Under the pieces are notes generated by a model. It was given only the letters and a program-made list of their open reading frames with translations, was not told the origin of the DNA and made no database searches. A DNA stretch of 64,000 bases from Bacteroidetes bacterium B1(2017) (lineage in GTDB: Bacteria; Bacteroidota; Bacteroidia; UKL13-3), in assembly GCA_002256395.1 (NCBI GenBank), contig NKJG01000008.1, positions 62,001 through 126,000 of the forward strand. The letters run 5' to 3'. Below, piece after piece: positions 45,543 through 54,938 of the stretch (the first letter of the stretch is position 1; the number at the start of each line of letters is the position of its first letter). A program made the position numbers and the translations under genes.

Positions 45543-47588
45543 TCAGTTATTTTGAATCAGTAGTTTTACAATAAACGTTGTACCTTCTTTTTCCACACTT
45601 TCCACCTCAATCGTTCCGCCATGTCCTTTGGTAACAATATCATACGCTAAACTCAACCCCAAGCCAGTTCCTTGGCCCGTTGGTTTGGTGGTAAAAAAGG
45701 GTTGGAAGATTTTGGCTTTTACTTCGTCGCTTATGCCAATCCCATTGTCTTTTACCGAAATAATTATTTGATTATCAACCTTCTTGGTTGAAACTACGAC
45801 TAATGGCTTATCTGAGGCTTTCACCGTACTTCGGCTTCGCTCAGCACAGGCATAAAACGCATTATTAATCAAATTCAAAAGGATCCTCCCGATATCTTGA
45901 GGTATTACTTCAATTTTTGGCAAGTTTTCATCAAAATCAGTCTTGAAATCAGCGTTAAACGAACTGTCTTTGGCACGAAGGCCATGATAAGCCAATCTTA
46001 AATATTCATCTGCCAAGGCATTGATATCTATTAATTCCTTTTCGCCTGAGCTAGTACGAGAGTGCTCAAGCATACCTTTTACGATTGAGCTTGCACGTTT
46101 GCCATGGTGGTTGATTTTTTCTAAATTCTGCTTTAAATCGCTCGCTATCTCTAAGGCAATGTCAGTATTCCCCTCTTTCATTTCTTCTTCCATTTCCGCT
46201 ACTAACTCTCCGCTGACCTCCGAAAAATTATTGACAAAATTCAAGGGGTTTTGTATTTCGTGGGCAATGCCTGCGGTGAGTTCACCGAGAGAAGCGAGTT
46301 TTTCTGATTGGATGAGTTGGGTTTGGGTGGCTTTGAGCTGAGATAAGGTGCTTTCCACTTTATCTTTCTGTTCCTGTAAGACCTGATTCGCTTTTTGTTT
46401 TTGCCGATTGTTGCGGTAAAGAATTAAACCGATGATAGAAAGAACAGCAAGCACTGCAAGAAAACCATAAGTCCTGATTTTTGATTGTGTTTCAATTTGC
46501 TGCTTTTCCAATTCCCGCAAACGAGTGGCTTCGCTTAGTAACAAACTCTGAAAGGCGGCAAGATTCTTGTATTTTTCTTTATTCCACGCATCTCTTGTAG
46601 CGAGGGTAAGCCCTTGGTATTTTAAAACACTATCTGGTTGATTGTTGAGCAAATACGCTTTGTATAAGTTCTCGTAAACTACTCCGTCCCTAAACCATTT
46701 AGTATTTATCAATCCTGGCTCTGAACCTACTTGGTATGCTTTTTGGGCATAGTAAAGAGAAGAATCTTTATCTCCACTATTTTGATGTACTGAGGACCAC
46801 GTTTTATACACCAATAACAAGTTAAGCTTGTCTTGTTCCTTATTTTCGGTAGCAAATTGTAGAGCCTGATAGAGATACTTTGTCCCCAGTTTATCATTCT
46901 TCGCCTTAAAGTTTTTATTTGCCAGCAATAAAAGAGGGCGGCTTTTATTTATTTTAATATTTATCTGGTCAAAAAAATTCACGGACTTCTGTGCATACAC
47001 TTCCACAGAATCAAGCTGGTCTGCATCATAATACTGACTTGCAATAGATGCCGAAACATTTGCTGATCTAAAATAATTTTTATTTAATGACGCTATCTTT
47101 AAACTTTCTTTATAATGAGAAATGGCCTGTTCTGTATTTCCTGTTTCATTCATTAAATCCCCATAAATCTGATGGGCCCAAGCCAATCTATTTAATCTAA
47201 ATTCGCTAGGTGACATATTTCCAAAAACATAGGCATTTTGTTCAGAAGTGGGGTTTTGCAAAATTTCAACTGATAGTAAAATACTTTTCAGTGCTGAAGC
47301 ATATTCTCCTTTTTGGAGTAGTGCTCGAGCCTGAGGCACCAAAAAATGTCCTTCGCATAAAGACTGCTTGCTTTTTCGGGCAATAGATAAACCCTTCGTT
47401 GCATAAAATAGCAAAGAGTCATAATTTGATTGCTGATAGTATACCGAAAGGCCAGCAATTGATCTAAACCTAATAGAGTCGTGGGTAGCAGTATTGAGTG
47501 CATTCCTTAGGCTGTCAATTTTGGATTGTTGGGCGTAGGATGTGGCCATAATAAACAGCGTTAGCAATAGTGTTGTAAATAATTTCAT
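45543..47588 (-). CDS. TPR-type histidine kinase, array member B'
   Basis: Starting at the ATG at 47588, the 681-residue product is a paralog of 33707-35725: signal peptide MKLFTTLLLTLFIMATSYAQ, TPR-like helices, one membrane helix, the EMEEEMKEGNTDIALEIASD hairpin loop and His443. The ATPase domain has an in-frame insertion, CAERSRSTVKASD, directly after NLINNAFYA, encoded by a small genomic repeat at 45826-45850. All nucleotide-binding motifs remain (DNGIGIS, GTGLGLS). The gap to member A' is 2 bp. Confidence 0.95.
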   Translation of the reverse strand: MKLFTTLLLTLFIMATSYAQQSKIDSLRNALNTATHDSIRFRSIAGLSVYYQQSNYDSLLFYATKGLSIARKSKQSLCEGHFLVPQARALLQKGEYASALKSILLSVEILQNPTSEQNAYVFGNMSPSEFRLNRLAWAHQIYGDLMNETGNTEQAISHYKESLKIASLNKNYFRSANVSASIASQYYDADQLDSVEVYAQKSVNFFDQINIKINKSRPLLLLANKNFKAKNDKLGTKYLYQALQFATENKEQDKLNLLLVYKTWSSVHQNSGDKDSSLYYAQKAYQVGSEPGLINTKWFRDGVVYENLYKAYLLNNQPDSVLKYQGLTLATRDAWNKEKYKNLAAFQSLLLSEATRLRELEKQQIETQSKIRTYGFLAVLAVLSIIGLILYRNNRQKQKANQVLQEQKDKVESTLSQLKATQTQLIQSEKLASLGELTAGIAHEIQNPLNFVNNFSEVSGELVAEMEEEMKEGNTDIALEIASDLKQNLEKINHHGKRASSIVKGMLEHSRTSSGEKELIDINALADEYLRLAYHGLRAKDSSFNADFKTDFDENLPKIEVIPQDIGRILLNLINNAFYACAERSRSTVKASDKPLVVVSTKKVDNQIIISVKDNGIGISDEVKAKIFQPFFTTKPTGQGTGLGLSLAYDIVTKGHGGTIEVESVEKEGTTFIVKLLIQNN
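45826..45850. repeat. small interspersed repeat inserted in frame in a kinase gene
   Basis: The bases GTACTTCGGCTTCGCTCAGC then ACAGG resemble the TTCGGCTTCGCTCAG-type repeats seen in Bacteroidota genomes. A related copy is at 60335-60359 at the homologous position of another kinase. Both encode CAERSR in the kinase frame. Confidence 0.7.
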
Positions 47589-47603
47589 ATACGTCATGGT
47601 ATT

Positions 47604-49580
47604 TTATGCAATTGTTATTGGTAATTGGATGATAAACGTTGTTCCTTCGGCCTCCGTACTTTCGACTTCCAAAGTCCCTCCATGCCCTTTGGTCACAATA
47701 TCATAAGCCAATGAGAGCCCCAAGCCAGTACCTTCACCAGTTGGTTTAGTAGTGAAAAAAGGTTGAAATATTTTGGCTTTGGTGGCTTCTGACATTCCTT
47801 TGCCATTGTCTTTTACACGTACAATTATTCCATTTTCAACACATGCCGTTTTGATTTCAACAAGTGGATTTTTGACACCTTTCGTTGCATAAAAGGCATT
47901 ATTAATCAAATTCAATAACACTCGTCCAATATCTTGTGGAATGGCTTCAATTTTTGGCAATTTTTCGTCAAAATCAGTTTTAAAATCACTATTGAAAGTG
48001 CTATCTTTTGCTCTTAAACCATGATAAGCAAGCCTTAAATATTCATCTGCCAAAGCGTTGATATCGGTTAATTCCTTTTCACCTGTGCTAGTGCGTGCGT
48101 GTTCTAACATCCCTTTTACGATACTACTAGCTCTTTTGCCGTGAAGCGTGATTTTCTCTAGGTTTTGAGAAATGTCATTAAAAATTTCATCTACCAATGA
48201 TTCATCCTGATTTTCTTTTGGCTTTTGCCTCTCCTCTTTTATTTCCTGAACTAGCTCAACACTCACTTCTGAGAAATTATTCACAAAATTCAAAGGGTTT
48301 TGTATCTCATGTGCGATGCCTGCGGTGAGTTCTCCGAGCGAGGCAAGTTTTTCGGATTGGATGAGTTGAGCTTGGGTGGATTTGAGTTTTTGTAAGGTGC
48401 TTTCTACTTTGTCTTTCTGTTCCTGTAAAACTTTATTTGCCTTTTGTTTTTGCCGATTGGTCCAAAAAAGAAATACCGCCAACAGCAAAAAAAAACCGAT
48501 AGCCGTAAATTGCAAATTCCGTATTCTTTTTGCTTCAGTTTCCTTTTTTAGTTCTTCTATTTTATCCAATGCGTCTTTCTTTTCCTGGGCTATTTGCATC
48601 CTCGCCCTTTCTACTTTTAGTAGTCCTTTGCGATTATACGTTTTTTTTGTAAGAGAATCGAAGATAACTTTGTAATCATACGCCTTTTTATAATCTCCAA
48701 ATTTATAATGAGATATATAAAGTGAACGATAAGCATCCCATAACTCCTTTTTAAGCGAGTGTTTTTTTGAAAAAAGCAGACCCTTGTTTGCATATAAATA
48801 AGCACTATCTTTCTTATTTATATTAGTGTATAAGTTGCCCAAAACTGAATATGTATAAGCTTCAAAGTCTAAACTTTTTATCCCCTGATAATACGGTAAT
48901 AACTGTTTATTAATAGTGATGGCTCCATTGTAGTCTTTTTGTATTTCTAATCTTTCTGCTTTGCAACTTAAAACTTCGTATTTTAAATCATCATCCTTTT
49001 GTTCTTTTGCTATTTGAAGTGCTTTGTTATAATATGCATCAGCCTTATCATATTCTTTATGAGCATCGAAATAGCTACCAACTTGCAACAATGAAAGTTT
49101 TTGTTGAGCACTATCTTTTATAGCGGTAGCAACCTTAAGCGATTTTTGAACATGAAATAGTCTAAGGCTGTCCATACTAAAAAGACGATAGGATATGCTA
49201 AGCCGATAATGTGTATATGCCTCTTGTTTCTTATTTCCTGTAGCCTCCGAAAGTTTAAGTGCATCTAAATAATAAGGGATGCTTTCATCAATTTTATTTT
49301 GAATAAGTGCTATTAGTCCTAAATTTTGTAAAATTAGTATTTGCCTTTTTGCATCACGTAATTCTTTAGAAATTTTGAGAGCGTCTTTGAGCAATGGCAT
49401 TTCTTTTTCTAAGCCCTGGGCGTTTAGACTACTAATGTAATCAAGGATTTTATTGATTTTAATCGTATCGTTTTTAACATAACGATTCATCTCCATTTTC
49501 AGGCGGTCAGTTTTATTACTTTGTGAATAGCAAATTGTGCTTGAAATGAAGAGAAATAGGGTAAGGCTTAGTTTTTTCAT
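47604..49580 (-). CDS. TPR-type histidine kinase, array member C'
   Basis: This 658-residue kinase has a signal peptide (MKKLSLTLFLFISSTICYSQ) and a tetratricopeptide sensor different from members A and B (LKDALKISKELRDAKRQILILQNLGLIALIQNKIDESIPYYLDALKLSEATGNKK). A membrane helix (LQFTAIGFFLLLAVFLFW), coiled coil, DHp with His424 and the KEERQKPKENQDESLVDEIF loop follow. Its C-terminal half and the 15-bp junction to member B' match those of 35741-39427, while its DHp region over 48006-48364 matches 54939-56921 almost exactly. Its catalytic domain therefore looks mosaic. Confidence 0.95.
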   Translation of the reverse strand: MKKLSLTLFLFISSTICYSQSNKTDRLKMEMNRYVKNDTIKINKILDYISSLNAQGLEKEMPLLKDALKISKELRDAKRQILILQNLGLIALIQNKIDESIPYYLDALKLSEATGNKKQEAYTHYRLSISYRLFSMDSLRLFHVQKSLKVATAIKDSAQQKLSLLQVGSYFDAHKEYDKADAYYNKALQIAKEQKDDDLKYEVLSCKAERLEIQKDYNGAITINKQLLPYYQGIKSLDFEAYTYSVLGNLYTNINKKDSAYLYANKGLLFSKKHSLKKELWDAYRSLYISHYKFGDYKKAYDYKVIFDSLTKKTYNRKGLLKVERARMQIAQEKKDALDKIEELKKETEAKRIRNLQFTAIGFFLLLAVFLFWTNRQKQKANKVLQEQKDKVESTLQKLKSTQAQLIQSEKLASLGELTAGIAHEIQNPLNFVNNFSEVSVELVQEIKEERQKPKENQDESLVDEIFNDISQNLEKITLHGKRASSIVKGMLEHARTSTGEKELTDINALADEYLRLAYHGLRAKDSTFNSDFKTDFDEKLPKIEAIPQDIGRVLLNLINNAFYATKGVKNPLVEIKTACVENGIIVRVKDNGKGMSEATKAKIFQPFFTTKPTGEGTGLGLSLAYDIVTKGHGGTLEVESTEAEGTTFIIQLPITIA

Positions 49581-49583
49581 GGG

Positions 49584-51695
49584 TTATTTATTCTGAATAG
49601 GTAATTTTATAGTAAAAGTAGTTCCTTCTCCTTCTTTAGTTTCCACCTCAATCGTCCCCCCATGCCCTTTGGTTACAATATCATAGGCTAAACTCAAGCC
49701 CAAACCTGTGCCTTGGTCTGTCGGTTTTGTGGTAAAGAAGGGTTGAAAGATTTTAGTTTTCGTGACTTCCGACATTCCTTTGCCATTGTCTTTTATATCA
49801 ATTAGCATTTGGCTATTAGCTGTTAGATGGGTTGTGACGTTTACTTTGGGTTCAAATCCCGTTTCTCCTTTTTTGCTTCGCTCGTTTACTGCCCAAAAAG
49901 CATTGTTTATCAAATTCAACAAAACCCGCCCCATGTCTTGGGGGATGACTTCGATTTTGGGGAGATTTTCATCGAAATCTGTCTTGAAATCAGCATTGAA
50001 TGAACTATCTTTTGCTCTCAAGCCATGATAAGCCAACCGTAAATAATCATCGGCCAATTCATTAATATCGGTCAATTCTTTTTCGCCTGTGCTGTTTCGT
50101 GAATGTTCCAACATTCCTTTTACGATGCTGCTGGCTCGTTTGCCATGGAGTGTGATTTTTTCTAAGTTTTGTTTTAAATCATTTGAAATAACTTTGGCTT
50201 CATTGATATCTCCTTTGTTCATCTCCTGATTCATTTCATCAATCAATTCTGAAGAGACCTCAGAAAAGTTATTTACAAAATTCAAAGGATTTTGTATCTC
50301 ATGGGCAATTCCTGCGGTGAGTTCGCCTAAAGAAGCTAACTTTTCAGATTGGATGAGTTGGGCTTGGGAAGCTTTCAGTTCGGCAGTACGGGCTTCAACT
50401 TTACGTTCGAGGGTTTCGTTTTGGGTAGCCAGTATATTGTTTTTCTCTTCAGTAATTTTTAAAACTTTCTGGGCCTCTTTAGCCACTTCTTGCAAAATCT
50501 CTCTAAAACGAAATGATACATAAAATAGTAATGCTAAAGGCGACGAAAGCAACAACGGGGTGCTAATGATTTTTTCGTATACGTTGTACAAATCAACGTT
50601 GTATTTATGCAGACTTACATAAATTACTCCACAAACCGTAGTAAGTATCATGCTTAATATCACCACCCATTTAGTAGCAGTCAGCGACTTTCGAGAACTA
50701 AATACCAAATAGGCCAAATACACACTATTGATGGTATTGACAATACCAAAAGGCCAAGAAATGCTAAATAGATGGGCAAAAACACTCGTTATAGGCAAAA
50801 AAATTGTTATAAAAAGGGAAACACGGGACATCTTTTCTTTAAGTATCAACTCGACAATTACCAAGTTGAGAGCGGGGACAAAAGCACTTAATGCATAAAA
50901 AACAAATCTGATTTTTTCAGCAGTATACGAAAGCTCAATTAAGGAATTTATTGAGTAGGTAAGAGCCATTATCAAAACAAAAAACGAGTAATTGGCAATA
51001 GTTCGTAGAATTTTTTGGGTAGGATTGAGCAGTGATAGAAGCCAAAAAAGCAATAGTAGCAATACTGCCGCAGTAAGCCACATAGACCCATATACGTAAG
51101 ACTCTTTGATTTTATACGCAACAAAGGTGTGGTAATCAGGTCCCGTAAGGCTAATAAAATCAACGAGATTGTGGGGTTTAAGGCGTATTTCTCGCTGTGT
51201 AAAAGTGGTTTCATAATCTACTACGTGCAAGGCGATGGTATGAATTTCGCCTATCGTTAGGTTGACAGGAATGGGGTGTTTTAGAGTTGGATTAAAAGCT
51301 TGGTAAGGATTAGTGTTGCCAAACGAATGAACCAACTCACCGTCAATATACAAATCAGATGCTGCCCAGAGGTTTCGCCCAAATCCCAACGGCATGTCTA
51401 AGAAAGCAGAATCCAGTTTGATTTTGAGTCTAAACCACCCTTCTATTTTTCCTTTGGTGTCGGCCATTTTGGCATTGAGTTCAGTGGGCTTCATTTTTTT
51501 CCAACCTGCCAATTTGGTGTTTGGAAGGGCATAGTTGGGATTGGTTCCCGCCTTAAAAACCCAGCCATCCAGTGGTGCCAGTAATAGCTGCTGATGAGTT
51601 CCAAACATTTCTGGAGATAGGATCGCCGTAACATCTTGAGCAAAGCCAACATGCTTAATAAGTGAGAGCAGGAGAATTGTTATTAATCTCTTCAT
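49584..51695 (-). CDS. 7TMR-DISM histidine kinase, array member D
   Basis: This 703-residue kinase has a signal peptide and a periplasmic jelly-roll, galactose-binding-like domain (about 35-185; WFRLKIKLDSAFLDMPLGFG...LYIDGELVHSFG). Seven membrane helices (about 205-395) form a 7TMR-DISM module. A coiled coil (VEARTAELKASQ) precedes DHp with His465 and loop EMNQEMNKGDINEAKVISND. The ATPase domain has an insertion NERSKKGETGFEPKVNVTTH after NLINNAFWAV. It is the only 7TMR-DISM member and probably senses a carbohydrate-like or other small ligand. Confidence 0.95.
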   Translation of the reverse strand: MKRLITILLLSLIKHVGFAQDVTAILSPEMFGTHQQLLLAPLDGWVFKAGTNPNYALPNTKLAGWKKMKPTELNAKMADTKGKIEGWFRLKIKLDSAFLDMPLGFGRNLWAASDLYIDGELVHSFGNTNPYQAFNPTLKHPIPVNLTIGEIHTIALHVVDYETTFTQREIRLKPHNLVDFISLTGPDYHTFVAYKIKESYVYGSMWLTAAVLLLLLFWLLSLLNPTQKILRTIANYSFFVLIMALTYSINSLIELSYTAEKIRFVFYALSAFVPALNLVIVELILKEKMSRVSLFITIFLPITSVFAHLFSISWPFGIVNTINSVYLAYLVFSSRKSLTATKWVVILSMILTTVCGVIYVSLHKYNVDLYNVYEKIISTPLLLSSPLALLFYVSFRFREILQEVAKEAQKVLKITEEKNNILATQNETLERKVEARTAELKASQAQLIQSEKLASLGELTAGIAHEIQNPLNFVNNFSEVSSELIDEMNQEMNKGDINEAKVISNDLKQNLEKITLHGKRASSIVKGMLEHSRNSTGEKELTDINELADDYLRLAYHGLRAKDSSFNADFKTDFDENLPKIEVIPQDMGRVLLNLINNAFWAVNERSKKGETGFEPKVNVTTHLTANSQMLIDIKDNGKGMSEVTKTKIFQPFFTTKPTDQGTGLGLSLAYDIVTKGHGGTIEVETKEGEGTTFTIKLPIQNK

Positions 51696-51697
51696 AT

Positions 51698-53710
51698 TTA
51701 ATTGGTTTTCATAGGTAAAGTAATAATAAACTCCGAGCCAACTCCCTCAGTTGAATTCACTTCCAAAGTCCCTCCATGCCCTTTGGTCACAATATCATAA
51801 GCCAATGAGAGCCCCAATCCAGTTCCTTCTCCAGTTGGTTTAGTAGTGAAAAATGGTTGGAAGATTTTGGCTTTTACTTCTTCAGACATTCCAGTTCCAT
51901 TGTCTCTTACACTTACAATTATTCCATTTTCAACACTTGCCGTTTTGATTTCAACAAGCGGATTTTTGACACCTTTTGTGGCATAAAAAGCATTATTAAT
52001 CAAGTTCAACAATACCCTCCCAATATCTTGAGGAATAACTTTGATTTTAGGCAAGTTTTCATCAAAATCAGTTTTGAAATCGCTATTGAAATCTTTATCC
52101 TTTGCCCTTAAACCATGATAAGCCAGACGCAAATATTCATCAGCCAAAGCATTAATATCTGTTAGTTCTTTTTCACCCTTGCTTGTACGAGAGTGCTCTA
52201 ACATTCCTTTTACAATTGAGCTCGCTCGTTTGCCGTGGTAGTTGATTTTTTCTTGGTTTTGAATCAAATCTGACACCAATTCTCCTTCCTCACTATTGCT
52301 CTCAATGCCTCGTTGCCTCAGTGCCTCACTCAATTCATTGGCTAATTCTACACTTACCTCACTAAAATTATTCACAAAATTCAAAGGATTTTGTATTTCG
52401 TGGGCAATGCCTGCGGTGAGTTCGCCGAGGCTGGCGAGTTTTTCGGATTGGATGAGTTGGGTTTGGGTAGATTTTAAATTGGTCAATGTTGAAGCTAAAA
52501 CTGCATTTGCTTTTTGTTTTTGCCGATTATTGCGGTAAAGAATAAAACCAATGATGGAAAGTACAGCAAATACTGCAAGAAAACTGTAGGTCCTGTTTTT
52601 TGATTGTGTTTCTATTTGCTGCTTTTCCAATTCCCGCAAACGAGTGGCCTGGGTGAGTAACAAACTCTGAAAGTTGGCCAGGTTCTTGTATTTTTCTTTA
52701 TTCCATGCATCTCTTGTTGTGAGGGTAAGCCTAAGGTATTTAAAAGCACTATCCGTTTGATTCTTGAGCAAATACGCTTTGTATAAGCCTTCGTAAAATC
52801 CTCCGTTCCTAAACAAATTAGTATTTATCAATCCTGGCTCAGAAGCTATTTCGTATGCTTTTTTGGCATAGTAAAGCGTAGAGTCCTTAACCCCACCCTC
52901 TTTATGCATCTCGGACAGCCTTCTATATACGGTTGCCAACATAGTCCTGTTAACTTCCTTATATTTAGTAGCGACTTGCAGTGCCTGATAAAGATATTTT
53001 CTCCCTAATTTATCATTCTTCGCCTTAAAGTTCTTACGTGCCAAAGTCAACATAGGTAGGCTCTTCCAATCTAATCTAATATTAGTCTGCTCGAAAAACT
53101 TTAAGGAATTCTGTGCGTAAACTTCCACAGAGTCAAGCTGGTCTGCATCATAATGCAGCTTTGCAATTGTAGCCGAAACTAAGGCTATTCTAAAATAATT
53201 TTTGGTTAATGAAGCTATCCTTGCACTTTCTTTATAATGAAAAATGGCCTGTTCGGTATTACCTGTTTCTTCCATTAATCCCCCATAAGTATTATGGGCC
53301 AAATCCAATCTATTTAATCTTAATTCGGAAGGTGACATATTTCCCAAAGCATACGCATTTTTTTCGGAAGCGGGGTTCTGCAAAATATCAAATGCACGTA
53401 ATAAATTTTGTAGTGCTGCAGCATAATCTCCTTTTTGCCTTAATGTTAACGCCTGAGCTGTCAAAAAAAATCCTTCGTATAATGACTGCTTGCTTTTTCG
53501 GGCAATAGATAAACCCTTCGACGCATAAATTAGCGAAGAGTCATAATTTGATTGCTCAAAGTCTCGAAAAATGCCATTAATTGACCTTAACCTAATGGAG
53601 TCGTGGGTAGCAGTATGGAGTGCATTCCTTAGGCTGTCAATTTTGGATTGTTGGGCAAAGGATGTGGCCGTTATAAACAGCGTAAGCAATAGTGTTATAA
53701 ATATTTTCAT
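51698..53710 (-). CDS. TPR-type histidine kinase, array member B''
   Basis: This 670-residue kinase has a sensor related to members B and B' (QSKIDSLRNALHTATHDSIR), one membrane helix (YSFLAVFAVLSIIGFILYRNN) and a shortened coiled coil (ANAVLASTLTNLKSTQ). DHp has His437 and a unique hairpin loop (LSEALRQRGIESNSEEGELV) encoded partly by repeat-like sequence near 52290-52325. The ATPase domain is complete and ends GSEFIITLPMKTN. It is read 2 bp after the AAA_14 gene and 2 bp before member D. Confidence 0.95.
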   Translation of the reverse strand: MKIFITLLLTLFITATSFAQQSKIDSLRNALHTATHDSIRLRSINGIFRDFEQSNYDSSLIYASKGLSIARKSKQSLYEGFFLTAQALTLRQKGDYAAALQNLLRAFDILQNPASEKNAYALGNMSPSELRLNRLDLAHNTYGGLMEETGNTEQAIFHYKESARIASLTKNYFRIALVSATIAKLHYDADQLDSVEVYAQNSLKFFEQTNIRLDWKSLPMLTLARKNFKAKNDKLGRKYLYQALQVATKYKEVNRTMLATVYRRLSEMHKEGGVKDSTLYYAKKAYEIASEPGLINTNLFRNGGFYEGLYKAYLLKNQTDSAFKYLRLTLTTRDAWNKEKYKNLANFQSLLLTQATRLRELEKQQIETQSKNRTYSFLAVFAVLSIIGFILYRNNRQKQKANAVLASTLTNLKSTQTQLIQSEKLASLGELTAGIAHEIQNPLNFVNNFSEVSVELANELSEALRQRGIESNSEEGELVSDLIQNQEKINYHGKRASSIVKGMLEHSRTSKGEKELTDINALADEYLRLAYHGLRAKDKDFNSDFKTDFDENLPKIKVIPQDIGRVLLNLINNAFYATKGVKNPLVEIKTASVENGIIVSVRDNGTGMSEEVKAKIFQPFFTTKPTGEGTGLGLSLAYDIVTKGHGGTLEVNSTEGVGSEFIITLPMKTN

Positions 53711-53712
53711 GG

Positions 53713-54873
53713 TTATTCAATAAAATTATTCCAAGGTTTAACAGTAATGTTGTTACTTCTATTTTGGGTCTGATTACCTCCATAAACCACTATCTTTTCT
53801 GTATTGGGCGTTTCTAATGTCGAAAAATAATTAAGCCCTTTAAAAAAATCATTGCTAATCGTTTCTCCTGCTTTTAGCTCAATTGCTGTCAAATTACCTT
53901 CATTTTCTGTAATAATATCCACCTCATTGCCTGTTTTATCTCGCCAATAAAAAAGATTGTCGTTTTCGCCAACGTTAAATCTGTTTTTGAGTAACTCGCT
54001 CACTATCAGATTTTCAAATAAAGATCCTTTGGCAGCATGAATGGTTATTTGTTCAGCACTTTTGATGCCCAACAGCGAACAAGCCACTCCAGTATCATAA
54101 AAATAGAGTTTGGGTGTTTTCGTAATCCGTTTATTGTAATTGTTGAAATAGGGTTTCAAAAGGTAAATAATGTAGCTACTTTGCAAAATACCGAGCCATG
54201 CAGCCACCGTTTTTTGGTCAATACCGCAATCATTTGCCAACGAACTCATGTTTAATATTTGCCCTGTTCGCCCTGCACACATTCTCAAAAGCTTCATAAA
54301 TAGCGAAAGATTATTGATGTTTTTGAGTTGCCTCACATCTCTTTCTATATAAGTGCTGATGTAATTGGGAAACCAATCGGTAGGTTTTATGTCTTCCGAA
54401 ATCACTTCTGGATACCCGCCTGTAATGATGTGCCAAGCGTAATTGTTTTTGAGAAAATTGCCTGTTTTCATTTCCTCCAACGACAAAGGCAAAAGTTGTA
54501 AATAAGCAATACGCCCCGAAAGCGTTTGGGTAATATTTTCTTGTAACAAAAAATTATTTGAACCGGTCAGGATAAACAAGCCTTTCGTTTTTGTTTCGTC
54601 CAAAATCTGTTGCAAGTAAGAAAATAGGTGTGGTGCTTTCTGAATTTCATCAAGAATTGCCCCATTTTCGTTATTGAATTGCGATAAAAACCCTCGTGGG
54701 TCAATTGTTGCAAATTCCAAAACATCTGGATTTTCTAAGGAAACGTAAGGTTTTTCGGGAAAAACGGCACGGCAAAGTGTAGTTTTTCCACTTTGCCGAG
54801 GTCCGACAACAGCTACACTACGAAATGTTTTTGATAGATGAATTAGCCTTTCGGTTGCTGTTCTATAAATCAT
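53713..54873 (-). CDS. AAA_14 / DUF4143 ATPase
   Basis: This 386-residue protein has an AAA_14 domain with Walker A GPRQSGKTT (about 24-32), Walker B GAILDEIQKAP and sensor ILTGSNNFLL. A helical region contains YIERDVRQLKNI, and the C-terminal DUF4143 domain has a PD-(D/E)XK-like core (ENLIVSELLKN, FYWRDKTGNEVDII, LTAIELKAG). The family is widespread in bacteria, often duplicated and sporadic, with no firmly established role. It sits inside the kinase array, 2 bp before the next kinase but 65 bp after the previous one, and has no sequence relation to the kinases, so it looks inserted. Confidence 0.92.
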   Translation of the reverse strand: MIYRTATERLIHLSKTFRSVAVVGPRQSGKTTLCRAVFPEKPYVSLENPDVLEFATIDPRGFLSQFNNENGAILDEIQKAPHLFSYLQQILDETKTKGLFILTGSNNFLLQENITQTLSGRIAYLQLLPLSLEEMKTGNFLKNNYAWHIITGGYPEVISEDIKPTDWFPNYISTYIERDVRQLKNINNLSLFMKLLRMCAGRTGQILNMSSLANDCGIDQKTVAAWLGILQSSYIIYLLKPYFNNYNKRITKTPKLYFYDTGVACSLLGIKSAEQITIHAAKGSLFENLIVSELLKNRFNVGENDNLFYWRDKTGNEVDIITENEGNLTAIELKAGETISNDFFKGLNYFSTLETPNTEKIVVYGGNQTQNRSNNITVKPWNNFIE

Positions 54874-54938
54874 ATTTGAATATTATCTTTGGACAAATAT
54901 AGAATTTAATTCCGAATTTGTCCAAAATATTTCCTAAA

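Noticed and set aside
46021-46341. Long plus-strand frames repeated opposite the kinase genes, also at 34239-34481, 50317-50523 and 52296-52538
   Set aside because: They recur only because the kinase core is repeated; they are antisense shadows of the conserved DHp region and have no independent features.
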